From contig NZ_VJVZ01000007.1 of NCBI RefSeq assembly GCF_007097145.1, positions 124,001-188,000 of the forward strand: a stretch of 64,000 bases of DNA, written 5' to 3'. This document shows, piece by piece, positions 54,166 to 61,490 of the stretch (positions are counted from its first letter, which is position 1; the number at the start of each line of letters is the position of its first letter). Source of the stretch: Flavobacterium zepuense. GTDB lineage: Bacteria > Bacteroidota > Bacteroidia > Flavobacteriales > Flavobacteriaceae. The notes below the pieces were generated by a model. It did no database searches. It had not been told where the DNA came from and worked only from the letters and a program-made list of their open reading frames with translations. Position numbers and translations under genes: made by a program.

Positions 54166-54687
54166 TTATAAGCTAAGTGGATCAATACACTTATAAAACC
54201 TTTTGGTGTATTGGCTACTGCCCAATTCGCTTACCGTTACTGCCATTTCTTTGCCTGATGATGCATGGATGAACTTAGATTTCATACCATTCGCCTCGCA
54301 AACAATACCCACATGCCCAACCGAGTTTTTATCGCGATAGCCGTAAAAAACGAGTACATCGCCCACTTTAAATTCGGATGGTTTTAACGCCCTGCCCAGG
54401 TTTTTAAACCCTGATGAGCTTCTGGGAACATTGATATTAAAGTGTTTATAAACATAATTTACAAAGCCGGAGCAGTCGAAACCTTTTTTAGGATTGGCCT
54501 GCGCATAAATGTATGGGATGCCCATATGCTGCTTTGCAAATTGGATGATATTAAAACGCTTTGTGGTATCTGGTAAAGTGGTTTTAACAATGCTCGTTTC
54601 GGCCAGAGCTTTAGTTTTAACCTCGTGTTTATACGATAAAAAACCAACAGCTATTAACAGTAAAAGGGTGTATTGCAGTATCTTCAT
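54166..54687 (-). CDS. NlpC/P60 peptidoglycan hydrolase
   Basis: The ATG at 54687 gives 173 residues with a signal peptide or N-terminal anchor, LQYTLLLLIAVGFLSY. The NlpC/P60 domain has KKGFDCSGFVNYVYKHFN (catalytic Cys) and NSVGHVGIVCEANG (His). It cuts D-glutamyl-meso-DAP peptide bonds in murein. The size is that of a minimal single-domain hydrolase. It stands alone in front of the large F5/8C protein gene, which is separated by a terminator. Confidence 0.93.
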   Translation of the reverse strand: MKILQYTLLLLIAVGFLSYKHEVKTKALAETSIVKTTLPDTTKRFNIIQFAKQHMGIPYIYAQANPKKGFDCSGFVNYVYKHFNINVPRSSSGFKNLGRALKPSEFKVGDVLVFYGYRDKNSVGHVGIVCEANGMKSKFIHASSGKEMAVTVSELGSSQYTKRFYKCIDPLSL

Positions 54688-54770
54688 AGGTGCTAAATAT
54701 AACAAAAGCCATGCCCGTGGTATCTTAAAATTTTAAGTTTAACGTTTAATGAAAGGTTTTTCCTAAATAA

Positions 54771-54803
54771 AAAACCCTCCGGGAAAAACCTTTCCGGAGG
54801 GTT
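54771..54803 (-). terminator. Terminator after the F5/8C-repeat gene
   Basis: A strong hairpin (aaaccctccgg ... ccggagggttt) with T tract on the minus strand lies 23 bp after the stop at 54826. Confidence 0.85.
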
Positions 54804-54825
54804 TGCATTAAAATAGAAACTACAT

Positions 54826-57549
54826 TTATTTAATGAAAATTTTATACGTTTTATTTCCTACTTTTACCAGGTAAAGCCCTGTTGCATAACCATTAAGGTC
54901 TACCCTGTTTTTACCCGGCTTAACATCCTGCTGCTGCACTAAAGCCCCGTGAGAATTAAATATCTCTAAATGGTTGTCAGCTTCAAGCTCAATATTTATA
55001 AAACTGCTGGCCGGGTTAGGATAAATAACCACTTTTTGCTTTTCAAAATCCTGCACGGCAGAAGTTTCCGGCATTTTAAACTGTATCCAGTTAAGGTTAA
55101 ACGGCACGGCTGCCGCCTGAACCCTTATGCTATGATTGCCTTCGGTTAGAGTTATATTTTTAGATATTGTTTGCCAAACCTGCCACCCGCCGGTATTAGG
55201 CACGGCAACATTGCCCAGCGAAACGCCATCGGCAAGTACCTGTATTACACCTGTTCCCTGCGCACTCGCCACCCGGAAATCTATGGTATATTCTGCTGTA
55301 GCAGGAACATAAATACCATAATCCATCCAGTCGCCGGCATCAATCCAGCCTACACTCTCTCCGCCCCCGGCATCGGTTGTGGCTTCCTGCTGAACGCCAA
55401 GCATGTTGTAATAATCCTCCGCTTGGATAAGGGCCGGTATCGTAATGTAATCTATCTCAATTTCAGGAATCTGGCCGCAAACACTAACCTCATAAATAGA
55501 ATACCCATAAGGCGTATTTCTCAGCACTCCTTCCATCCTTATGTACTGGTATTCGGCATTAATACCGTCAATAACATCAGTACGTTCGCCCGTTGCCATA
55601 TTAGTAAGAGTTTCAATATCAGTCCACTCCAATCCGTCAACCGATCCTTTTAAGATGTAATCTTTGGCATTGGCGGTTTCCCATGCAATAGTTACCACGT
55701 TAACTTCAGTAACCACGCCCAAGTCTATTGTTAGCCATTGAGCATCGTTAAATTCGCTTTCCCAACGCGATCCGGCAACGCCATCTATAGCAAGCGCTGC
55801 ATTACCTGTAGATGCCGTAGCCCCAATTATAGCAAGGGCATCGCAATCCACCGGCACAGGGATTTCCTCACCGCACACCTGCAATTCATAAATAGAATAG
55901 CCGTACTGTGTGTTCCTCAATACCCCATCCATCTTAATATAACGGTACTGGGCAGCAATATTATCAATAATATCGGTACGTTCTCCTGTAGCCATATTGG
56001 TAAGCGTTTCAATATCAACCCATGTAGTACCGTCAGCCGACCCGCGAAGCATATAATCTTTAGCGTTAGCCGTTTCCCAATCAATAGTAACAGCGTTAAT
56101 ATTAAACAATTCACCTAAGTCAACTGTAAGGCTTTGTGCATCGGTAGCGTCGCTTTCCCAGCGGCTTCCTGCATCGCCATCAACCGCAAGGGCAGCATCA
56201 CCTGATGTTGCTGTAGCCGAAGCAATTGCAACTGCCTCGCACTCAAACGGCGGGACAACAATTATCTCTTCACCACACACCTGTATTTCGTAAATTGAAT
56301 AGCCGTAGGGCGTATTCCTCAATATACCATCTATTTTAATGTAGCGGTACTGTGCATCAATCTCATCAATAATATCGGTACGCTCGCCGGTAGGCATATT
56401 GGTAAAAGACTCAATATCAACCCATGTGGTACCATCTACAGATCCTCTTAAAATATACTCTTTAGCATTCGCAGTTTCCCATTCGATAGTAACTCCGTTA
56501 ATATCGGCAAGCGCACCAAGGTCGACCGTAATACTTTGAGGATCGGATGGTTCGCTCTCCCAGCGGCTGCCATCGTTACCATCTATAGCCAGGGCAGCAA
56601 CACCGCTTGTGGTTGTAGCCGAAGCAATGGTAAGCGCCTCACATTCATATGGTGGAACTACAATTGGCGGACCGCAAACTTCTACCTCGTAAATAGAATA
56701 TCCGTAAGGTGTATTCCTCACTACACAATTTATCTTTAGGTAACGGTACTGTGCATCAACATCTTCTATAACATCGGTACGCGGGCCTGTAGGCATATCA
56801 GTAAACGACTCAATATCAACCCAGGTTGTACCGTCAACCGATCCCTGTACTGTATAATCTTTAGCATTGGCAGTTTCCCAGTCTATGGAAATTGTATTCA
56901 TATCGGCCAGCACACCATAATCTATAGTAAGCCATTGCGGGTCAGACGCATCACTTTCCCAGCGGGTTGCACCATTACCATCTATGGCAAGCGCCCCGTT
57001 ACCCGATGATGTTGTAGCAAGCACTGGCACTACGGTATTACATACAACAGGTGGCGACAACTCATTATCACAAACATTAAATTCATAGATTGAATAGCCA
57101 TAAGCGGTATTCCTGATAACTCCATCCATTTTTAAATAGCGGTATTGAGCACCAATATTCTCAATAGCATCAGTACGTTCTCCTGCCGGCATGTTAGTAA
57201 GTGTTTGTATATCAATCCATGTGGTACCATCTACAGATCCTCGCAGTACATAATCTTTAGCATTAGCGGTCTCCCAGTCAATAGTAACCGTACTAACGTT
57301 AGAGAGTACGCCGAGGTCTACCGTAAGGGATTGTGCATCAGTAAACTCGCTTTCCCAGCGCGTGCCGGAGATACCGTCTACTGCAAGGGCAGCATTGCCC
57401 GATGTAGCTGTTGCCGAGGCAATTGGCAATATATTACAATTGGGTGGCGGTTGATTTGTTGTTATAGTAGGATATCCTTTAATTGGATCGAGCGCATGTA
57501 CCTGCCAAAACGATACGGCAAGTAAGGCAAATAAGTAAACTTTTTTCAT
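54826..57549 (-). CDS. T9SS surface protein with five F5/8C-like modules and a CBM6-like module
   Basis: The 907-residue protein has a signal peptide (SFWQVHAL) and five tandem F5/8 type C (discoidin/CBM32-like) modules of about 130 residues (roughly 37-695). Each has ALAVDG or ALAIDG, RWES, TANAKDY or a variant, GSVDGTTW and YGYSIYE. A CBM6-like module (about 710-830, QAEDYYNMLGV to FNLNWIQF) and a T9SS sorting domain (VVIYPNPASSFINIELEADN to the end) follow. No catalytic domain is present. It is probably a surface adhesin or glycan-binding scaffold, not an enzyme. Confidence 0.92.
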   Translation of the reverse strand: MKKVYLFALLAVSFWQVHALDPIKGYPTITTNQPPPNCNILPIASATATSGNAALAVDGISGTRWESEFTDAQSLTVDLGVLSNVSTVTIDWETANAKDYVLRGSVDGTTWIDIQTLTNMPAGERTDAIENIGAQYRYLKMDGVIRNTAYGYSIYEFNVCDNELSPPVVCNTVVPVLATTSSGNGALAIDGNGATRWESDASDPQWLTIDYGVLADMNTISIDWETANAKDYTVQGSVDGTTWVDIESFTDMPTGPRTDVIEDVDAQYRYLKINCVVRNTPYGYSIYEVEVCGPPIVVPPYECEALTIASATTTSGVAALAIDGNDGSRWESEPSDPQSITVDLGALADINGVTIEWETANAKEYILRGSVDGTTWVDIESFTNMPTGERTDIIDEIDAQYRYIKIDGILRNTPYGYSIYEIQVCGEEIIVVPPFECEAVAIASATATSGDAALAVDGDAGSRWESDATDAQSLTVDLGELFNINAVTIDWETANAKDYMLRGSADGTTWVDIETLTNMATGERTDIIDNIAAQYRYIKMDGVLRNTQYGYSIYELQVCGEEIPVPVDCDALAIIGATASTGNAALAIDGVAGSRWESEFNDAQWLTIDLGVVTEVNVVTIAWETANAKDYILKGSVDGLEWTDIETLTNMATGERTDVIDGINAEYQYIRMEGVLRNTPYGYSIYEVSVCGQIPEIEIDYITIPALIQAEDYYNMLGVQQEATTDAGGGESVGWIDAGDWMDYGIYVPATAEYTIDFRVASAQGTGVIQVLADGVSLGNVAVPNTGGWQVWQTISKNITLTEGNHSIRVQAAAVPFNLNWIQFKMPETSAVQDFEKQKVVIYPNPASSFINIELEADNHLEIFNSHGALVQQQDVKPGKNRVDLNGYATGLYLVKVGNKTYKIFIK
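55478..57440 (-). repeat. Five tandem F5/8C-coding repeats
   Basis: The segment consists of five repeats of about 390 bp that encode the discoidin-like modules, with shared words such as ggtgttcttagg-like and tatggctattctatttat-like codons on the coding strand. Copies 2-4 are the most similar, consistent with recent duplication or gene conversion. Confidence 0.75.
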
Positions 57550-57886
57550 AGTAAGGTTTGTTTGGTTAATAAAATGAAGGTTGAGTTAACACATTTATAA
57601 ATTCGTATTTAGAGATATAATAATTTGAACTATCAATTATTTTCTGACTGAATTTATACGAATGTATTAAAAAGTGAGGTGCAAAAATTGAGGTGTGTAG
57701 TCATGTATAGGTAAAAACCATACGTTTTTACAGCAACTATAACGGTGTAGTAAATTATGTTGAGGTAAAATTGTAGCGGTAGTAAGGCTGCTTTTAATTA
57801 TTTAAGTTGTGTCATCTAACATAGTATTAACGCAATACTTCAATTATCCTGCTTATCTTTAAGGGATAATACTTAAAGTAAATAAT
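57550..57886. other. Intergenic region between the F5/8C gene and the SRPBCC gene
   Basis: This 337-bp AT-rich region has no gene. An inverted pair, attcgtat (57601-57608) and atacgaat (57656-57663), flanks about 47 bp. A TATCTTTA box (57854-57861) lies 25 bp before the SRPBCC ATG. I see nothing else. Confidence 0.5.
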
Positions 57887-58318
57887 ATGAAAGGCGGACT
57901 TATAGTTGAAGCAACAATTACCATAGATGCCCCGGTCAGTAAGGTTTGGCAGGCACTTACCTCTCCTGAGCTGATTGCAAAATACCTTTATGGAGCCAAA
58001 GTTACAACCGACTGGAAGGTGGGCAGCTCTATTACGTATGAAGGCGAATATAACGGCAAAACCTATAAGGATAAGGGTGTTATAGAAACTTTTGAACCCA
58101 ACCATGTGTATGCATCTACCTATTGGAGCTCTATGAGTGGCAAGGAGGATAAGCCCGAAAACTATAACCTTGTTACTTATACCTTACTTGAAGCAGGCGA
58201 TAAAACTACGGTTAACCTTACCCAAAACAACGTAGCTGATGCCGTTGAGCAAGAGCATCTTACAGCCAATTGGTATGCAACCCTGGCCGATCTTAAAGAT
58301 GTGGCTGAGTCGCTATAA
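57887..58318 (+). CDS. SRPBCC (AHSA1-like) domain protein
   Basis: The 143-residue protein has VEATITIDAPVSKVWQALTS, a typical START/Bet v1-type opening, then a beta-rich body with GVIETFEPNHVYASTYWSSM and a C-terminal helix. AHSA1-like proteins bind small hydrophobic ligands or Hsp90. The cytoplasmic role is unknown. It is followed by a terminator that faces the ABM gene. Confidence 0.9.
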   Translation: MKGGLIVEATITIDAPVSKVWQALTSPELIAKYLYGAKVTTDWKVGSSITYEGEYNGKTYKDKGVIETFEPNHVYASTYWSSMSGKEDKPENYNLVTYTLLEAGDKTTVNLTQNNVADAVEQEHLTANWYATLADLKDVAESL

Positions 58319-58338
58319 TTATGAATTGAAAATTACAA

Positions 58339-58369
58339 AAAGCCCGTAACCATTACAGTTACGGGCTTT
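58339..58369. terminator. Bidirectional terminator
   Basis: A 12-bp perfect stem, aaagcccgtaac (58339-58350) with gttacgggcttt (58358-58369), lies between convergent SRPBCC and ABM genes. Confidence 0.9.
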
Positions 58370-58390
58370 CATGTTATTGATCCTGAGATA

Positions 58391-58681
58391 TTAAGTTAAC
58401 TTATTTGTGATGTAGACCTTTACCGGCTCCAACAGTAATGCTTCTGAATCTTTCACAAATTTTGCAATATGTGGGGTTTGCCCGTGTGCGTCCAGTTCGG
58501 CGGGGCTACGCCATATTTCATGGAAAATGAACACGTTAGGCTCATCTGCGGCCTGATGCAGGTCATATTTTAGGCAGGCTTCCTCTGTGGTTGAGCCTTT
58601 TACAAGCTCTAACAGTACTTCTTTAAGCGCATCCTCCTTACCGGGATGGCTTTTTATAATGGCAGTTAAATTTACATTCAT
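58391..58681 (-). CDS. Antibiotic-biosynthesis-monooxygenase (ABM) domain protein
   Basis: The 96-residue dimeric ferredoxin-like protein has VNLTAIIKSHPGKEDALKEV, EEACLKYDLHQAADEPNVFI and EIWRSPAELDAHGQTPHIAK, the ABM/YgiN signature. It is probably a quinol monooxygenase, like YgiN paired with MdaB in E. coli. It lies downstream of the MdaB-like gene on the same strand, 114 bp apart with a repeat spacer. Confidence 0.92.
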   Translation of the reverse strand: MNVNLTAIIKSHPGKEDALKEVLLELVKGSTTEEACLKYDLHQAADEPNVFIFHEIWRSPAELDAHGQTPHIAKFVKDSEALLLEPVKVYITNKLT

Positions 58682-58740
58682 AATATCAGATTAAATTCCA
58701 AAAAAACAAAACACAAATTACAAACAATCAGACTATTAAC

Positions 58741-58796
58741 CAAATTAATTTGTGATTCGTAATTTGTGATTCGTAATTCGTAATTCGTAATTCGTT
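58741..58796. repeat. Tandem attcgta heptamer repeat
   Basis: The sequence reiterates gtgattcgtaattt and then four copies of attcgta, ending at the MdaB-like stop. A second similar word occurs near 60590 (ttgtaattcgtaattt). Confidence 0.65.
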
Positions 58797-59401
58797 TAAA
58801 CAAGTTCTTTAATAAAAACGTTCTCTAAATGCTCCCTGTAAAGGTGCATATCACGCTGTATATCAGCATTTTTCTCAATATCATGAAAATGCATGCCCGG
58901 CAGCGGCTCCATACCTGTAAAGGCATTCATCCGGTGGAAACCAAACAACGGCCCCTCATCTACACTGTGCTGGTTAAAGAACTCCCCCGGCAGCGTAAAT
59001 GCCTCTTTAGGAGCATTCCACGAGGTGGTAACCATGTATTTACGGCCGTGCATAGTACCACCGGTACCGTAATTTATGGCTGGATTAGAGCGGGTACGGC
59101 CGTCTGAATTATAGATACCCTTAGCATGGCCTTCGGTAAAAACAACATCAATGTACTTCTTAAAATCGTGCGGCAGCTGAAACCACCATATGGGTGTATG
59201 ATATATCACAACGTCTGCCCAAACGTAGTTATCTACTTCTTGTACAGGATTATAGCCTGAAGCTATATTGGTAATACGCACTTCAAACTCATCAGTTCTG
59301 TTACTAAAAAATGTAAAAGTTTCGGCAGCAACGGTATCGTTAAACTTACCGCCGGAATGGCCAAACTCCTGGCCTCCATTTATTATAAATATCTTATTCA
59401 T
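58796..59401 (-). CDS. NAD(P)H-dependent flavodoxin-like oxidoreductase (MdaB-like)
   Basis: The 201-residue protein has IFIINGGQEFGHSGGKFNDT and YHTPIWWFQLPHDFKKYIDV, the quinone reductase/flavodoxin-2 fold of MdaB, with GPLFGFHRMNAFTGMEPLPG. It binds FAD and reduces quinones. Together with the ABM protein it may protect against quinone stress. It is divergent from a LysR gene, the usual layout for inducible quinone reductases. Confidence 0.92.
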   Translation of the reverse strand: MNKIFIINGGQEFGHSGGKFNDTVAAETFTFFSNRTDEFEVRITNIASGYNPVQEVDNYVWADVVIYHTPIWWFQLPHDFKKYIDVVFTEGHAKGIYNSDGRTRSNPAINYGTGGTMHGRKYMVTTSWNAPKEAFTLPGEFFNQHSVDEGPLFGFHRMNAFTGMEPLPGMHFHDIEKNADIQRDMHLYREHLENVFIKELV

Positions 59402-59467
59402 ACGTTGTTATATTTTGATGGTACAAATTTACTACGCATTTAACTATTATAAAAATAAGATAAGTTA

Positions 59468-59475
59468 TACCTTTG
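59468..59475 (+). promoter_or_regulatory. -7 box of the lysR gene
   Basis: TACCTTTG is a perfect TAnnTTTG box, 19 bp before the ATG at 59495. The 93-bp divergent spacer with the MdaB-like gene is where LysR would bind; a clear T-N11-A site was not proved. Confidence 0.5.
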
Positions 59476-59494
59476 TATCATAATTATAATAGCT

Positions 59495-60391
59495 ATGGTA
59501 AATTTAGAATGGTACCGAACCTTTAAGGCGGTATACAAAACGGGTACCCTTACAGGGGCAGCACAGCAGCTGTTTATATCGCAACCCGGTGTAAGCCTGC
59601 ACCTTAGCTCGTTAGAGAGCTATACAGGTTACAAACTGTTTGACCGCAAGGGTCGCCGCATGGCACCTACCGAGCGCGGCAAAGTATTGTATAACTTTTT
59701 GATAGACAGCCTTGTAAAGCTTGAGGAAGCAGAGAAAAACTTTCAGCGGAGTACCGAAAAGAGCACCCCAACTATTAGTATAGGCATGTGTTTTGAGACC
59801 TTCCAAATCACTTTAGAGCCCTACATTGCCACCCTGCCGTTTAACGTGATCATTCAGTTTGGAGATTATCCGCAAATGGTTGATAATCTGGAGAAAGGGA
59901 TTTTAGACCTCATTATAACCCCGCAAATGGTACCTGCCCCTACTGTTGAATATGAGGCTTTTAGCAAAGAAACTATTGTTGTGGTTGCGGGTAACACTAC
60001 CGATGAAGGAACTTTTAATAAACTACTGGAATACAACAACATGGCTGATGTTGAGTTTTGGATGAAGCAGCAAAAATGGTACGGTACCACCGGCGATATG
60101 GAGCATCTGCGCCGCTTTTGGCAGCTAAACTTTGGCAAATACCCCGATTTTAGGCCTAACTACATAGTACCCAACCTAAACTCTATTGTGCGATGCCTGG
60201 GCAGCGGCATAGGCCTGGCCGTGATACCCGACTTTTTATGCAGAAAAGAACTTGATAATCAACAAATTAAATTGCTTTGGGAAGGCAACCCCACACTAAC
60301 CAATACCCTGTATTTTGCCTGCCGAAAGCAAACCCTTTACGCCGATGAAATTAGCGTGATTAAAAAGATATTTAAAGAGGTAATGACTTAG
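59495..60391 (+). CDS. LysR-family transcriptional regulator
   Basis: The 298-residue protein has the LysR N-terminal HTH (EWYRTFKAVYKTGTLTGAAQ, then LFISQPGVSLHLSSLE) and a substrate-binding domain from about 90, ending QTLYADEISVIKKIFKE. Its divergence from the MdaB-like oxidoreductase gene suggests it activates that gene in response to a quinone or electrophile. The length is standard. Confidence 0.95.
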   Translation: MVNLEWYRTFKAVYKTGTLTGAAQQLFISQPGVSLHLSSLESYTGYKLFDRKGRRMAPTERGKVLYNFLIDSLVKLEEAEKNFQRSTEKSTPTISIGMCFETFQITLEPYIATLPFNVIIQFGDYPQMVDNLEKGILDLIITPQMVPAPTVEYEAFSKETIVVVAGNTTDEGTFNKLLEYNNMADVEFWMKQQKWYGTTGDMEHLRRFWQLNFGKYPDFRPNYIVPNLNSIVRCLGSGIGLAVIPDFLCRKELDNQQIKLLWEGNPTLTNTLYFACRKQTLYADEISVIKKIFKEVMT

Positions 60392-60728
60392 TGAGTCATA
60401 AGTCATCACGTCCTAAAGTCGAAAAGTGGCTAAAAAAAGGCTTAATATTTCACTTTTGGATTTTGAAATGCTCATTTTTACCTCGAAAAATGGTCTAAAT
60501 TGACGCAAAAAACGCTAATATTTCACTTTTGGATTTCGAGTTTGCGCTAATGCCCTTTCAACTTTAAATTTTAAAGATTTACCCAATTTTGTAATTCGTA
60601 ATTTTTACAACATACGTTTCAATTTTACCATTTTCAACTTTCACATTTTTGACATCCGACTTTTCGACTTTATGACTTTATGACTTTTCGACTTTAGGAC
60701 ATGATGACTTTATGACTTTATGACTTTT
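60392..60728. repeat. Repeat-rich intergenic region
   Basis: There is no gene. Two copies of taatatttcacttttggatt lie at about 60444 and 60514, each following a ggctt/cgc word. Then come imperfect tandem gactttatg-type 9-mers (about 60650-60725), with cgacttttcgacttt and gacttttatgact variants. The same GACTT family is found at 10623-10710. The function is unknown. Confidence 0.6.
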
Positions 60729-61082
60729 TCACATATCAATAGTCACCAACTGAAAATTATCAGCGGTATCAATAACAAGGTCATGGCAGGGTATACGTAT
60801 CCAATCGGCAATTTTTTTAAAAATACCGTTTTCATCCATCCAATCCTGCTTGCCAAGCTGCATGTGTACCAGCACATAGGTTTTAAACTTAGTAATTTTG
60901 TTTACATGGCGCCGCAATTCTTCAGATATGCCGGTGTCCTGCCTCTTGCTAATAATTTTGGCCTTACCCTGAGAAATCATATCAGCAGTTAATTTCCAGA
61001 AGTTTTTAGGGCTGTATTTGCCCTCCTTAAATTTTAGTTCCTTGCCGCCTGGCAGCTCCAGAACCACAAAATAATGTTCCAT
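60729..61082 (-). CDS. Hypothetical protein, 117 residues
   Basis: The ATG at 61082 is chosen; an in-frame start at 61121 adds 13 unlikely residues. The protein has FVVLELPGGKELKFKEGKY and an amphipathic helix with TGISEELRRHVNKITKFK. I do not recognise the family. It is soluble, without signal peptide. It is isolated between the repeat region and an orphan terminator. Confidence 0.65.
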   Translation of the reverse strand: MEHYFVVLELPGGKELKFKEGKYSPKNFWKLTADMISQGKAKIISKRQDTGISEELRRHVNKITKFKTYVLVHMQLGKQDWMDENGIFKKIADWIRIPCHDLVIDTADNFQLVTIDM

Positions 61083-61297
61083 AGTAATTTTGTTGGTACT
61101 TAAATATACAACCATAAACACAATCGTTATTGTCTAATTATCAAATAATTAACTATAAATTTACCGAGTTAGGAAACACCACTTTACTTAGTCGATATAT
61201 TTAAACACTTTGTCGATTAATCTATTCTTTACCACTGAGTAACAGCAGCATCAACAGTTAATTACTATATTGCTAATATTCTCCACTCTTAAATTAT

Positions 61298-61339
61298 CCC
61301 CGGCTAAAACTACTACTGTTTTAGTGCGGGGTATTTTTT
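61298..61339 (+). terminator. Orphan terminator
   Basis: The stem ccccggctaaaac (61298-61310) pairs with gttttagtgcgggg (61318-61331), allowing one bulge and one wobble or mismatch. Six T residues follow (61334-61339). The last plus-strand gene upstream ends 900 bp away at 60391, beyond a minus-strand gene. Confidence 0.65.
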
Positions 61340-61458
61340 ATATCCATAATTAATTCTCCCGACTGGATAAGTTATATGAATTATCACAATTTAAAAGGCT
61401 GTACTATTGTTGATTTCGCCTATATCATTTATATCTAACAGTTTACTCAAGATTTTAC

Positions 61459-61466
61459 TATATTTG
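61459..61466 (+). promoter_or_regulatory. -7 box of the BspA-type gene
   Basis: TATATTTG is a perfect TAnnTTTG box, 24 bp before the ATG at 61491. Confidence 0.6.
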
Positions 61467-61490
61467 GAAACAACTTGTAACAGCCTCACT

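Larger units (their letters stand above)
61083..61490. other. Intergenic region with possible small RNA and the BspA-type promoter
   Basis: In 408 bp there is no convincing protein gene. A hairpin-T terminator on the plus strand (61298-61339) ends a transcript for which no plus-strand gene exists. A perfect -7 box TATATTTG (61459-61466) precedes the BspA-type ATG by 24 bp. Confidence 0.5.

Noticed and set aside
55478..57440. Array of about 390-bp repeats as a possible mobile or CRISPR structure
   Set aside because: The units keep the reading frame, code discoidin-like modules and have no spacers or ends of an element.
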